This document shows positions 1 through 12,324 of a DNA stretch of 64,000 bases, piece by piece (position 1 is the stretch's first letter; every line of letters begins with the position of its first letter). This stretch comes from Pseudozyma flocculosa PF-1 (Eukaryota; Basidiomycota; Ustilaginomycetes; Ustilaginales; Ustilaginaceae), in contig NW_006920872.1 in the NCBI RefSeq assembly GCF_000417875.1, forward strand, positions 106,197-170,196, in the 5' to 3' direction. Below the pieces are notes generated by a model. The model was not told where the DNA came from. It saw only the letters and a list, made by a program, of their open reading frames with translations, and ran no database searches. The translations under genes and the position numbers were made by a program.

Positions 1-1376
1 GGCGGCGTCGCGAACGTGGCGGTGCTCTGGCCCGCCGGCGGCGAGGCCGGCTCGGCGATGTCGGCCTTCTTGTCCTTGGGGTCGCCCTGGGCCGACACCT
101 CGTCCCACACCGATCCGGGCCCGGCCGACTGGCCCGTCATGCGCATCTGCCGCGTCTTTTCGGCGAGCCTCCTGCTCGCCTCCTCCTCCTGGCGCTTGAT
201 CTCCTCTGGGCTGTCGTTTTCGGCCTCTCGCGCGGCGTAGGCGGCGAGGCGGTCGATGAGGGCGATGACGATCTGCTTGATGTTGACCTTGGGGTGGAGC
301 GCCGCGCAGGCCGAGAGGAAGGGGCCGAGCGTGCGCAGGTGGAAGTCGTCGGGGAAGACCTGGATGACAACCTCCATCAGGTACTCCTGGGCGATCACAT
401 CCTTGCAGTTGACAACCTGCTCGAGGATGCTGGGCAGGATGGTGCGCTGGTACATGTCGAGGTCGACGCCCTCGAGCTGGCTGAGGCGGACGAGGTTGGT
501 GCCGACGAGGATGCGGAGCTCCTTGCGCTCCATCTCGCGCTTCTCGCGGTCCCTCGAGTGGCCCTGGTGCTGCAGGCGGACCCAGAGCTTGTTCATCTCG
601 ATGAAGTTGGTGAGGACGAAGCCGATGCTGTCCTGGAGGTTGCCGCGCGGGCCCATGTCCTGGCCGATGGGCAGGTGGTCGCGGGTGGCCCCGCTGAGGA
701 AGTGGCGGAGGAAGAGGCCGCGGGTGGGGTGCTGGACGCCGCGGCTCATTTCCATGACGTCCTTCATGATCTCCTTGATGGGCGCGTCGGGTATCGACAT
801 GTAGACGCTGCCGACGGTGATCATGAGGTAGAGGCGGGGCACAATGTTGCCGCTGTACTGGACCAGCTCGTAGAGGTCGGCCAAGTGGTGCTTGCCCGTA
901 GTGTGGGCATCGTAGAGGTAGATGGACAGGTGACGGAGGGCATCGAACACCGCCATGTCTGTCGGTGCGGGGAGTTTCGTTGCAGCGGGACCCGATTCAG
1001 CAAGGGCCGTGCGATGGACAGGCCGAGCGGGCGGCGAGCATGGAGGTTCGGTCAACGGGCAACTTACAGAGCTCGTAGTAGTTCTTTGGCGAGAGCGACG
1101 AGGTGCGAAGCTCTGCGAGCATGGTCGATGCGCTCTTGAGGGCATCCATGACCTGGTCAGCATCCTTTGGCGAGAGAGCCAGCAGCAACGGCAGAGGAGT
1201 GTAGACCGACAGAGGATGAGGCTGGATGAGCAAAGAGGGGCGACGACGGCGGCGGCCGGGTTGCGAGCGTCCGACGTCGGGGCGAGGGCAAGACTTACCA
1301 GGCACCTCTTCATCTGGACAAGCTGCACCTTGACCACATTGAGGGCCTCGCTGAGCACCTTTGCCGAGTCGTCCAT
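1..1376 (-). CDS. VPS35: VPS35, retromer cargo-selective subunit (N-terminal part; gene runs off the left edge)
   Basis: Three minus-strand exons fit: 1299-1376, 1068-1164 and 1-958, with gtaagt-type donors and ag acceptors; phases join cleanly (26 codons, then 32 codons plus one base). About 377 residues are present and the C-terminus lies outside the window. Typical Vps35 blocks are read in order: [12 protein letters not shown] near residue 16, [18 protein letters not shown], then [50 protein letters not shown] and [20 protein letters not shown]. Vps35 is the alpha-solenoid backbone of retromer, which recycles cargo from endosomes to the Golgi or plasma membrane with Vps26 and Vps29; the PRGLFLR-like block is part of the known Vps26-binding region. 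The ATG at 1376 was chosen because no in-frame ATG exists upstream before the stop at about 2103, although that frame stays open. Identification is firm; the exact N-terminus is less so. Confidence 0.95.
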   Translation of the reverse strand, partial: MDDSAKVLSEALNVVKVQLVQMKRCLVSLALAPTSDARNPAAAVVAPLCSSSLILCRSTLLCRCCWLSRQRMLTRSWMPSRAHRPCSQSFAPRRSRQRTTTSSVSCPLTEPPCSPPARPVHRTALAESGPAATKLPAPTDMAVFDALRHLSIYLYDAHTTGKHHLADLYELVQYSGNIVPRLYLMITVGSVYMSIPDAPIKEIMKDVMEMSRGVQHPTRGLFLRHFLSGATRDHLPIGQDMGPRGNLQDSIGFVLTNFIEMNKLWVRLQHQGHSRDREKREMERKELRILVGTNLVRLSQLEGVDLDMYQRTILPSILEQVVNCKDVIAQEYLMEVVIQVFPDDFHLRTLGPFLSACAALHPKVNIKQIVIALIDRLAAYAAREAENDSPEEIKRQEEEASRRLAEKTRQMRMTGQSAGPGSVWDEVSAQGDPKDKKADIAEPASPPAGQSTATFATP

Positions 1377-3052
1377 GGTGTCGGTGTGGCGGTCGGGCAG
1401 GTGGCTGGTGGCAGTTGCGCTTTCGAGTTCGCTCTCGAGGGTGATTGCGGCAGAGGGTTGGACCGCTGAGCCTGTCGCCCTGTTTGAGGCGCTTTGCGAG
1501 GTGCGTCGGAGGCTGGCAGACGATCGCTTGGCGGCGGATCGTGACGAAGCTGCGGCTGCTGCGGCTTCCGCTTCTGCTTTGGCTTCGGCCCGGCGCTGCT
1601 GTGCGAGGACGTCCGGGTGGATAAAGAGGTCGCTGGCCGGGTTGCGGGTGAGCTGAGGCCGGCGTCCCTTGTAGCTTCCTACCTGGCGAGAGTGGCGCCT
1701 GGAAGCGGTGGCCGAGGTCGAAGTCGAGGTCGAAGGCGGGGCTGCAGGATCTGCGGGCTGAAGAGCAGCAGATGCGGATGCGGTGGGCTCCTTGCGGTAA
1801 AACCACGACGGGTGACGCGGCTCAGCCCGATAGACGGAGGTGGGACGGCGAGATGCCGACTCGACAGAGGAGCGGGCGGAAGCACCCGAGGAAGTCGAAG
1901 CGCGGGGCGAGCCGATGGCGGCGGACGATCCGATAGCGGTTGTGGGAGCGGTGCGAGTAGAGGGGAAAGCTGGAGAAGCCCAGGCCACGGCCGCGGCAGA
2001 GGCAGAGCCAGAGGCAGAGAGCGAGGCGGGCGAGGCGGGCGAGGCGAGGGAAGAGGAGCTCGACGCCGTCGGATCGAGGCCGAGTATGGTGAAGTCTGCA
2101 GGCAGCGTCCTCTAGCGAAGAGGCGCACACCAGGCGGGGCAAGAACAGGTGGCGGCCAAGAGGAGTGGGAAAAGGCAGAGGCAGAGGCAGGCCGAGGGAG
2201 ATGCAACCTGGCTCCAAACTTGATTGCGCGCTGCGAAGGCCGTGCCGGTGCACCGAGGCGATGGGTGCTCGCGATCCAGTCCTTCCGACGACGGCGGTGT
2301 CGTGATGCGATGGTGGCGGCAAAGGAAGCTCGTTGCGCTGCTTGAAGAGAAGAGGGACGAGGCAGGCAGGTGGAAGCAGCGACAAGGAAAGAGGCGGAGA
2401 CGACGGGTGGACAGTCGAGTCGATCGAGGCAGCTTCCAAAGGTCCCAACGTGGCTGGCTGGGCGTGGGTGGCAGGCCCACCAGCCGACCGAGCGGGCGTC
2501 GCTTGTCCGCCGGCCGCTGCTCACTACCCTGCCTGCCTAGCCTCGCTCTGCCCGTCCTGGCCTGCCTGTCCTTTGGCTGACCCCGGCCCAAGCGCCTGGC
2601 CCTGGCCCTGGCCCTGGTCCTGCCTGCGCTCCTCCCCTGACCGCACGCGTCGGCGCGGTCGAGCCACCCAGCCGATGCCCGAGTCCCGCCTGCCCGCCTG
2701 CCTCTGGATCCCGACGGTGGACGCAGCCGTTGCCTTTCCCTCTTCGCTCCATTTCTCTTCCGGCCTCGCCTCCTCCGCCTTGCCATTCCACACGGATCTC
2801 AAGGACGCAACGAGAGGGCATGCACACTCCACCTCAGTCTTCGCTCCTGGCCTGCTTCTGCAGCGATCATGGGTGACATGCAAATGGAACGGTTTTGCGG
2901 GTATGGTGTTACAGGCGAAAGGTAGAAATACAGATGCAGCGCGTCGTGGGATGCGATGGAATGGATGGTGGTGGTGGTGGTGGTGTTGGTGGTGGTGTTG
3001 GTGGTACAGGAGTCCGATCCGATCGAGACCCGCACGATATCAACGGGCGAGC
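1377..3052. other. Intergenic: VPS35 upstream region and MRD1 3' flank
   Basis: No gene is supported here. The VPS35 side (about 1377-2520) is strongly pyrimidine-rich on the minus strand, as is common for fungal promoters and leaders, which makes stop codons rare in several frames. The frame upstream of the VPS35 ATG stays open for about 240 codons without any ATG. A GGT-type microsatellite lies near 2964-3003. Confidence 0.6.
2964..3003. repeat. GGT-type trinucleotide microsatellite
   Basis: About 40 bases of near-perfect ggt/gtt trinucleotide repeats, just downstream of the MRD1 stop codon and so probably in its 3' UTR or flank. Confidence 0.8.
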
Positions 3053-6051
3053 CTAGTCGTCCCGGTCGTCGTCGTCGCCGTCGTCGGCCATGGCATTCTT
3101 GCGCCTCTCTGCCGCCACGGCCTGGACAATGTCTTCGTGGCCCAGCTTGATCTTGCCCTTCTTGCCCGCCACCTCCCTCTTGCGCCCGTCGTCGTCGGTA
3201 CCGACAAAGCCCAGCCGCGTCTTGAGCCGCGCCCGCTCCAGCTCGCCCTCGCCCGTCAGGTTGCCGCCGTCGCTGCTGTCCGACCACTGCAGCACCAGGT
3301 GGCGGCCAAGCAGGTGCGTGTGCTTGAGGTTGCGGAACGCACTCTCGGCCTCGCGACGCGACACGTACTCGACAAAGGCAAAGCCCCGCGTCTTGGAGTC
3401 GAACTTCTTGGGCAGCCGCACCGACTTGAGCTGCCCCTGGCTTCCAAACAGCTCGCGGATGTCGCGCTTGGTGGCCTCGAATGGCAGGTTCTTGACGATG
3501 ATCTTGGTCGTCGCCGACTTCTTGGTGATGCCGGCGGCAGCCAGGTCGTCGGCGTCCTGGCCGCGCTTGGCGAAGCTGACGTTGAGCGTGTGGCCGTCGA
3601 GGACGTGGCCGTCCATGGCCTTCTGCGCATTCTTGGCGGCGTCGACGCTCTTGAATCCGACGAAGCCGTAGCCCATCGAGAGGCGCCCCTGGCCGCCCGG
3701 CTGCTTGGGGTCCGGCTTGGTCTGGATCCGCGCAAACGCAAAGTCCGACAGCCCGCCAAACACCTGGCCCAGGCGCTCGTCGTTGGTCGAGAAGCTGAGG
3801 TTCTTGACAAACAGCGTGGCGCCCGGCTCGGCCTCGGCCTCGGAACCGGTGCCGGCGCCGAGCACGACGGCGGCCGAGCGGGGCTTGGGAGCCTCCTGGC
3901 CCACCAGCGGCGCCTGCTTGATCTTGGCAGCACCGCCCTCGCCCGCCTGCCCATCGGCCTCGGGCTTGAAGACGCCGGCGGGCGCCTTTTCGAGGTAGAG
4001 GATCGAGTTGCGGAAGCGCTTGTAGGCGATGCTGAGGAAGGCGGTGCGCGCCTCGCCGACGACGGGCATGTCGACGACGGCAATGGTGCCGGTGGGCGGG
4101 ATCAGCACCTTGCCGACCTGCCCGTGCCTGGCAAACAGCTCTTCTATCTCCTGGGCCGTGGTGCCGTAGGGGATGTTCTTGACCAGCATCGTCGTCTCGC
4201 TCCTCTCCTTGCGGTCAAAGGCGTCGACGTCGATGCCCTCGTTGGCCAGGAACTCCTTGGTCTCCTGGATGATGCGCGTCTCGGCCAGCGCGAGCCGGAC
4301 GGCGGCATTATCGGCGGGGGAGTCCTGCGGGTTGAGGATGTCCGACTTGGACACGCCCAGGCGGTCGGCGATCGACGAGGCGACGGCGTCGCTGTTCATA
4401 TACAGCATGCCCCAGTTGAAGTCCTTGCCGGCCTCGGCCTTGCGCTTCTCGTGCTTGGTCTGCTTGACCGTCTTGGGCGCGTCGGGCTTGGGATGCTTGT
4501 CGACGGCCGGGATCAGGTGCAGCAGGCGTCCCTGGAAGGTGGCGCCGTCCTTGGCGCGGTAGGCCGACAAAGCATGGGCCGGGTCGCCGAAGGTGACGAA
4601 CGCCAGGCCCTTGGACGCCTTCGTGTCCTTGTCGAGCGGGATGTGGACCTGCGGCGAGGCGAACGCATCGAGGAGCCGGGGGAGAGGACGGAGAGGGTTG
4701 GTCAGCGTGCCGTGGCTTCGGCTTGTCCCTGCCACCGCTTCGCCCTACGCCCGTCGACCGCCGAGGCCAGCGCCGCCGTACCCTGGTGGCGATCCTCCCG
4801 CTACGTTCAGCTTATTACTATCTAGATTCCAAGTATGTCCTCAGCACCGTCCCGGAGGACTCTGCTGTCCCTATACAGGTGTGTCATCCTGTAGGGTGTT
4901 GATCGCCAGACCAGGGCTTCGGCGACGGCGGCGGCGGTCGTTGGAGCTAGGGCGACGGGAGCTGCGCACGCAGCGCGCTGCATCGTCGACGACGAAGAAT
5001 GACTCACCTGGCTGACGTTGCCAAACGATTCGAAGAACTCGCGGATGTCGTCGGACGACGCCGAGTAGGGCAGGTTGCGGATAAAGAGGCGGCCGCTCTC
5101 CATGATCTCGTCGACGATCTTCTGCTCGCGCTGGGCAGTCTCCTCGGCGGCCTTGCGCTGCTGCTCCTGCTTGCGCACCACCTCCTCGTCCTCGCTCTCA
5201 CTCTCGCTTGCCTCTTGCTCGCCGACGTCGTCCTCGTCGTCGGACTGCTCGAAGGCCTTCTCGACCTTGTCTTTCGGGTCTGCCTCGTCCTCGAGGCCGA
5301 CGCCGACGCGGTGCCTCATCCTGCGCCGCATGTACTCCAGGTCGTCGAGCTCCTCGTCGTTGACCGCTCCGTCCTTTTCGGCCTCTTCGACGTCGGCGGA
5401 AGCGTCGCCGGGCGCACCCGAATCGCCTGCCGACTCATTGCCGTCCTTCTCCTTCGTCTTCTTCCTCTTGTCCTTCTTCTGCGCGTCCGCGGCGGGATCG
5501 GCAGGCTGGCTGCCGAGGATGTCGCTGGTGGTCTGCTGAGGGCCGAGCTCCTCGTTCTGCCACGTCTTCCGCTTCGACTTGGGCGCCATGACGGCCATGA
5601 ACTCTTCGAACGAGACCGCCTTGGACTTGTGCTTGGCCTTCTTGTCCTGCGCGCCTTCGGTCGCCTTGCTGCCTTCGAGCTTGGCCTTCTTGCCGTCCTT
5701 GGCGGCAGCAGCCGCAGGGGACGCCTCGACGACGGCAGCGCCCGCTTCGTCGGCGGCCTTGCGCTTGAGCGCTTTTCGCTTCTCGTCCTGCTGCTTGAGC
5801 TCCTCGTCGCCAATCTTTTTGGCAAGCTCGACGGTGATGCGGCTGGTGTCGATAAAGGTGCGGTTGAAGTAGTCCATGGCGTCCTGCGCCTCCTGCTCGG
5901 ATCGGTAGCCGACGAAGCCAAACCGCCTCGAGGTGCCGTCGGGCCGCTTCATGAGCTTGACGTCGGTGACGGCGCCGCGCTGCGCAAAGTGGTCGCGCAG
6001 CCTCACATCGGAGAGGTAGGTCGGCAGACCCTTGACAATGATGCGCGACAT
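3053..6051 (-). CDS. MRD1: MRD1, multiple RRM pre-rRNA processing protein
   Basis: Two minus-strand exons, 5008-6051 (348 codons) and 3053-4648 (531 codons plus stop), are joined by a 359-base intron (gtgagt donor, gccgcag acceptor) in phase 0, giving about 879 residues. Five RRM domains are visible with RNP motifs: about 2-80 (RNP1 RRFGFVGY), 321-396 (RLFIRNLPYS, KGLAFVTF; the intron falls inside this domain), 500-570 (TMLVKNIPYG), 625-710 (ATLFVKNLSFS, GYGFVGF) and 729-805 (KIIVKNLPF, RGFAFVEY). An acidic/lysine-rich linker follows RRM1 and the C-terminus ends in an Asp tract. In yeast Mrd1 joins the 90S pre-ribosome, contacts U3 snoRNA and the pre-18S region, and is needed for early 35S cleavages. 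The five-RRM layout and length match fungal Mrd1 (metazoan RBM19 has six). Confidence 0.95.
4800..4895 (-). ncRNA. Candidate C/D-box snoRNA in the MRD1 intron
   Basis: Within the MRD1 intron, read on the minus strand, there is a C-like box AGGATGA (4884-4890, one mismatch to RTGATGA), an internal CTGA (4841-4844, possible D') and a CTGA (4807-4810, D box). The bases flanking the outer boxes, CTAC (4891-4894) and GTAG (4801-4804), can pair as a short terminal stem. The segment before the D box is AT-rich in otherwise GC-rich surroundings. I did not recognise the guide or its rRNA target. The CTGAAC could instead simply be the intron branch point. Weak call. Confidence 0.35.
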
Positions 6052-6769
6052 CTTGCCAGAGGTGCCGGGTGGACAGACAGATGTGGTCGTTCGCGGGTGT
6101 CGAGACGGCAGTGAGCCGCTCTAGCCGTAGAAGAGGGGGATTCGGAGCAGTGGGTCGGCGGTGATGAGCAGCGAGGGAAGGGGAGAGGGGGTCGTGGTAG
6201 CCCAGAGCCAAGCCAGACGAGCCTTTTATCGCGGCCTGATGCCCGTCGCCCCTTGAAATTTCCCGCCCGCCTCGTAAAACTTTTTTTGTTCTGCGGCCGC
6301 CCGGCCTTCGCTCGCTCGCTCGCTCGCTCCACCCGCACCTGGTCGTTCTTGCCGCACGAGAGAAGCTTCCCAGGGTACAAGCGTGCATCGGCGCGTGACG
6401 CGCGTGCCTCGCTTGAAAGCCTGCCTGCCGGCTTGCTTGTTGTTCATGGCTGCCGCCGCCGCTGCTGTTGGTCTGGCGGGTGGAGGAGGCGGCGGCGGCA
6501 GCGGCGGCGGGGTCAAGAAGCAACGTTCTCTGTGACCAGCCGCTTGCTTGCTTGCTTTTCGATGGCTGTTGCATCCTTTCACACCTCTTAGACTCTCTTC
6601 CATCGATCCACCTACGACGTCCGGCAACCCAGCTTCGCTCACCCATGACACTGCCCTCGTTTTGAAGGGAGGAGAGGGCCATTGCCATCGCGCACACTGC
6701 CCCACCAACGCTACCACTACTACTGCCCTGATCTGGGCATTCCCTCCCTCAGCCACCACCACCGGCGGC
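6052..6769. promoter_or_regulatory. Divergent intergenic region between MRD1 and the coiled-coil gene
   Basis: A 718-base head-to-head region. It holds an AT-rich patch near 6230-6292 (including tgaaatttc and a short T run) that resembles, by eye only, the RRPE element of ribosome-biogenesis promoters. It also holds ctcg tetranucleotide repeats near 6309-6327 and gctt repeats near 6541-6556. No gene is seen inside. Confidence 0.5.
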
Positions 6770-9700
6770 ATGCTCGGCTTCCTCCGATCGACATCGAGCT
6801 CATCGCTCAACGGCTCGGCCTCCGCCGCCGCCGCCGCATCAGCCGACCCGGACAGCAGCGCCTCGCTCGACCTCTCACTTGGTGCTAGCAGCAGCGGCGA
6901 TGTCGACGACCGCAGTGACAACGACGACGACAACGACGACGACGACGACGGTGACGCCGACGGTGACGCCGACGACCAAGGCGACCTCTCGCTGCCCTCC
7001 GAGGACGGCGACCTCTCCGCGTTTGCATCGCATGCTACAGTGAGCAAGAGCAGCAGCCACGGGTCGCTGCCCCGCTCCCCTCCGTCTGCATCCAACAGCC
7101 TCACACCGGGGGGCGTGCTGGGTGCGGTGCGAGACCAGCACCCCAACCTCTCAGTGTTCCGACCCAGCTTCACCGACAGACTAGCCTCACCACGTACCGA
7201 CAGTCCCAGCCAGGCTGCGGGGCCGGCGAGCGCTAGCAGGCTCCCTGCGTCTTTGTCGTCGTCGGCCTCTTCCGCAACCTCTCCCGCCACGTCTTCACGC
7301 GGCAGCCTTCCGGACTCGGATTTGCCGTCGGTCAAGGCGCTACAGAGCAAGCAGGTCTTCATGCTCAAGCCAAAGAAGCGCAGGCCGGCTAGTCCGCCCG
7401 AAGCCTCGACCGAGGTCAGCAGCGGCACCACCACCGCTTCGTCTGGCTTCCTGATCCAAGGTGGGTCGAAGCTCCACGCCAAGGGCGATGCCGCGGCTGG
7501 CCCGACATACGCTACAGAGCTCACACAGGCGCCAGCCCCTTTGCCCCTCTGTCGAGCAGGCCTGAATCCCAGCCCAGCCATCACAGAGGACTCGTCAGCC
7601 GGTAGGCGAGTCAGCTCGCCGAGCTCCAGCTGGCCGACAACAACCACGCCAGCTGTGGACAGGATCCGCGCCGAGGCAAGGCCGGCCACGCCCCTCGGTT
7701 CGGGTGGGTCGCCGAGCCTTGCACGCACGCCGGATGCTTCTGTCCGCGGCATCCTCCGACTGCCCAGGACGCCGGGGACTGGCAGCAGTGTGCGCTTTGG
7801 CAAGCGGCTCTACGACGACGGCGACGAGAGCGCAATGAGCGTCTCGGCCGAGGCGAGCCCCGAACAGCATCGCTCGCCCGGAACCTCAAACGCCACAGAG
7901 ACCGACCAACAGAGGGCCGCCCGCATCGAAGACGAGGCCGACGTCGAATGGTCGCTCTCGGTCGGCTCGCCGCAGAGGCGCGACACGCCTGGCGGGCACG
8001 GCAACGGCGCGTCGCTCACGAGCTCGCCACACGCCCAGCTCAGCCTCAGCTCGCTCAACGACAGTCCGGACCACGACCAGATCCGCGCCCTCCGCGACCT
8101 CAGCACCAGCACCGAGGGCGACGACAGCAGCGCAAGCTTCAACGACAGCAGCGACAGCGGCTCGCAAATCAACAAGTCTCGACTGCCCTCGAGCAGCCCC
8201 ACGGTCCGCATCCCAGCACCAAGAGCGATGCCACCATCTCCGCTCGGCCGTGATGCATCCCCGTTCATGGAGGGGCCCGGCCGCGGAATGCCCTCTGATG
8301 CGCTCGACGGCAACGACAGGCACGAGTCGTCCGAGTCTCGTCTGACGGGCCTCTCTGCCGCCTTCGACGACCAGACAAACGAGGCATCCAACCTCTTTGA
8401 TCTCTCGATGGATAGCATGCGCAGGATGGACGACACCCGCTCCCTCGCCAACATCGATGCAGTCCGCACAGCCGGCCGAGCGCTCCGATCTCCGCGCCTC
8501 GGCGACGTCAGTCCGCCGCTGCGGGAACCCAAGTCCTCGCTCGATTCGATGCCCTCGTCGATCAGCTACGACTCGTCCGAAGCCAGCTTCAGCGAGAGCT
8601 TCCTCCGCGAGGCGGGAGCAGAGATGCTTGCCGGACTCGATTTCGACTACGTCGAGAGCGCATCGACCTCGTCGAGGGAGGCCGGAGCCGAGGCTGGAGA
8701 AGAGGCGCATGCGGGTGAGGACCAGATGGCTGCGGCAGCGCCCGAGGAGGGCTCGCATGACATCCATCCGGCCGATGAAGACATGCCTCTCGAGACGCCA
8801 CGTCCTACGCGGTTTGCCCAGCAGCTCAAAGAGGCGCAGGACGATTCGCTGCCGACATTGCTCCCTCTCGAGGAGGCCACGAATGCCGAAGCCGAGGCAG
8901 AAGCAGTTGATTCCGAGACGGAACCCGCTGTGGTCACCATCGCGACGCTCGAGCAAGACGAAGCCGACGACGAGAATCTTTCACGCGAGCAGCAATTGGT
9001 CGACAGCCCCGCAGCACAGCGGGACACGGCGCCGCACGACGCCGAATCTCCAATGTCGAGCTCGCCGCACAAGCACTCCGACTTCTCCCTCCCAAACACG
9101 ACGCCGAGTCAGCCGAGCATCGAGGCAGCTCCGATCTCGCCCGCGAAGGACGGCGGCGCGCCTCGAATGCCCTCCCCAGAGACACCCGCGTCGGCGGCAC
9201 GCGTCGAGGCGCTGTCCCGGCTGACACCCGGCAACCTGAGCATCGCCACGACGGCGGCAGAATGGGCCACGCCTCAGTGGACCGGGCCCACGTCGGTTCG
9301 ACACAGCGCAAACGGTTCCGAGGACAGCGTCGACCGATCCCTCTCGTCATCCGCCATTGCCTCCTCGCCCACGCGCGAGAAGTTGGCACGCAAGATAGGC
9401 GAATTAGGCAGTCGAAGCCCATCTGCTGGACAGATGGTCCTCCGACCTGGAAGACTCACGAACGACGGGACGTGCTCGACCCACGACCAGCGTGAGAGCG
9501 CCGCCGATTCGGCCACGTCTGATCTCGAGGAGATTGTCGCCGTCATCCAACAGCTCGATCAGGCGCACACTGAGCACGGCAGCTACCTCGTCAGCCGGGT
9601 GCAGCAGGCCGAGTCCAAGTTCTCGCTGCTCTCGCAGGCCCTCAAGCAGGAGACCCGGGACAAGGAGCGCATCGCGCGAGAGAATGACGTGGCGAGGAGC

Positions 9701-12324
9701 AAGATCCAGCTGCTTCAGGAGACGGTGGACACGATCCTGAGGGAGCACGAGGTCACCAAGCAGCAGAACCAGGCCAAGGACGACGAGGTCGAGAAGCTGG
9801 TGCTCAAACTCAACTCGCAGCTGGAGAGGAGGCAGCGCGACAAGGACTGGCAGGTCCGGTGCGAGGAGCTGCAGCGTCAGCTCGACGAGGAGACGCGCGC
9901 GCGCGCAGTCGAAAGGCAGGACTGGGAGGTCAGGCTCAGCTGCGCTCATCGGAGTCAAGGCACACCCGCCGATGCCAACGCAGCTTCCGGCCCGACAACG
10001 GGAACGATGGACCACGAGGAACGACAGCGCCTAATCCAGGAGGTGCGGGAGCAGACGCGGGACAGCTGCCGTCGCGATTTCGAGATCCGCAGCGAGATCG
10101 CCCAACGGCAGTCGCAGCAGGATTTTGAACGTCTCCAGGCGGCGCTCGAGGCGGCTAAGCTACAGACATCCGCGTCGGACCTCGAAGCCGAGCGACAACA
10201 ATGGCAACTGCAGCATCACGAGGAAGCTGCCGCGCAGGCCCAGGCGACAGAGGGGATGCGGCTAGAGCTGGAGGCCCTGCGGGAAGACCTGCATCGCGAG
10301 TCCGACAGACACGCCGAGCGAGTCTCGCACCTCGAGGATCAGCTCCACGAGGCGCGCCAAGAGGTTCAGGAGCTCGAGCAGCAAGTCTCGACCAGCAAAG
10401 ATGGCCAGACGAAGGCCGACGATCGCGCTGTCGCTCTCGAGTCCGAGCTTCAGATACGCGCGACGGAACTGCACGAGTGCCAGCAAGAACTCCTGCAGGC
10501 CAACAGGAACTATGCCCTCGTCCAGGCCGAGCTCGACGGGGCGCAGGATGCATTGCGACAGCGCGACGGAGAGCTGCAGTCCCTCCACGCTGAGCTGGAC
10601 GAGTCTCGAGCCGCGCTCGACCAATCCCTGGACAGGAAGCAGTCCGAGGTCGAAGCGGAACTCGAGCACCTGCGCGCGGATGCTCGCGCCTCTGCGCGGG
10701 CCGCAGAGGAGCTCCGGACGGAGAATGCGCAGATCGAGGCGATGCTGGAGCAGGCCAACGAGCAGCGGAAAGACGACCTCGAGGCGATCGCCAAGCTCCG
10801 CCTGAGCCTCGACGAGGCTGGGCGGGAAAAGGAGGACGTCCTCGTCAGCCTCACGGAGCTGGAAGAGCACCACGCGCAGGAGCAGGCCAAGCTGCGCGAA
10901 GCACAGTCCCACGCGCAGCGGCTGTCCGAGGACAAGGCAAAGCTACTGGTGCAGCTGCGCGAGGCCGAGGCGATCCAGGACGACAGGCTGCGCCAGCTCT
11001 CGTCGCAGCTCGAGATGGTCTCGGTCGAGCTGGAGGCGTCGCAAGCGCAGCTGGAGGCCAACACCCGGACCTCTGCCGACCACGCCGCGCTGCAGGAGGA
11101 GCTAGTCCGGCTCCAGGCTCGCGTTTCGGCGCTAGAGCACGAGGTGGCGGACCGCGGCCTGACAATCGTCAAGCTGACCAAGGCCAAGGAAACGCTCGAG
11201 GACGAGAACACCAACTACGGAATCGCGCTCAGCGCCAAGCAGCTCGAGCTGAGCATGCTCAAGCGCAACGCGCGCATAGCGCTGGGCGAGGCCGCCAGCA
11301 CGCCGAGGGCCGACGCTGCGACCAAGCAGAGCGGCGCCGTCGTCAGCGCCTTGCGCACCACGACCNCGGCCGACGCAGCCAGNNNNNNNNNNNNNNNNNN
11401 NNGGGCAACGCACTTGCATCCACCGGAGGGCTGCGGCTGCTCAACGGCGCCGCCAAGGACGGCCAGCTCGAGTCGACAGAGGAAGATGCAGAGCCCGTCG
11501 AGGCCATGACGCTTCAAAAGGGACCTGCAGCGCTCAAGGGCCATCGCCGTCGCACGCTCGACCCGGCTACAGTCATTGGCGTCGGTCGTCTGCGGCCGTC
11601 GCGGGCCAGCGTGACGTCGGCCACGGCCTCGACGCCGAAGCAGCCCGCCCCGCCCCACGGCGGCAGTGGCGGGATCATGGCGCCACCCTCGTCCACCAAG
11701 CCGCTGTCGCGGCGTCCTTCTGCGCTGAAAGCGTCGGCGGCTTCATCGACAGGGCCCTCGACGTCGAGGAAGGTGTCGGCAGCGACACAGGCCCGCATCA
11801 ACCGGCGGCAGAGCATGACGGCCTCGGCCTCGAATTCGCAGGCCTCCTCGGCCGCTTCATCGCGTGCCGCCTCGCCCGTCGGCTCCACCGCGTCCTCGCG
11901 GCGCTCTTCGATCTCGAGTCAGGCCGCGGGCTCGGAGAATGAGGCACCCTCGCGCGCCTCTGCTTCCGCTGCGGTGCGACGACGCAGTCTCGCTCCGCCT
12001 CCAGGCAACTCGACGACGCGGATCGGTGCACGGCCGCCACAGACGCTGGCTGCGATGCCCGAGTCGATCGGTCCGTCGGTTGCTGACCTTTCCCTTTCGC
12101 TTTCCGAGCTCCAGAACGTCTCCGGAGACGCTTCGGCTGCTTCCAAGGATCCGAGGGCGGCGGGCATCCACCGCCGCCTCAGCATGCTCCCCGCGCCCCC
12201 CACGGGCGACGACGGGACGTCAACACCGCGCGCCTCGCGACGTGGCGCCGACCTTGTGAGCAGGGCAGCGACGGCGTCGAGCACCACGCCGCCCATGCCC
12301 GAACGGCTGCTGCTGCCGGCCTAG
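6770..12324 (+). CDS. Large Ser-rich protein with a long central coiled coil (possible spindle-pole or cytoskeletal scaffold)
   Basis: An open frame from ATG 6770 runs to the N gap at 11383, and a second frame resumes after the gap and ends at TAG 12324; together they give about 1,850 residues. The two halves are in different frames only because the gap is filled with 20 N. Residues 1-910 are Ser/Asp-rich and disordered-looking, with a poly-Asp stretch near 50-65 and a block RGILRLPRTPGTGSSVRFGK near 330 that contains an RVxF-like PP1-docking sequence. About residues 915-1505 are dense heptad coiled coil rich in Gln, Glu and Arg, ending with LTKAKETLEDENTNYG and a LELSMLKRN block. The C-terminal 280 residues are basic and Ser/Ala-rich. 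The architecture suggests a structural scaffold such as a spindle-pole or septation protein, but I do not recognise a specific family. The start ATG is the first giving a plausible N-terminus; a start at 6548 is also open. Confidence 0.8.
11383..11402. other. Assembly gap (20 N) inside the coiled-coil gene
   Basis: Twenty N, with another isolated N at 11366. The reading frames on the two sides differ by one, so a gap of exactly 20 is inconsistent with one continuous protein. A true length divisible by three would restore continuity. Confidence 0.95.

Noticed and set aside
2333..4825. 830-codon plus-strand open frame
   Set aside because: It is antisense to the MRD1 exon and arises from its codon bias; the translation lacks any domain, while the minus strand encodes clear RRMs.
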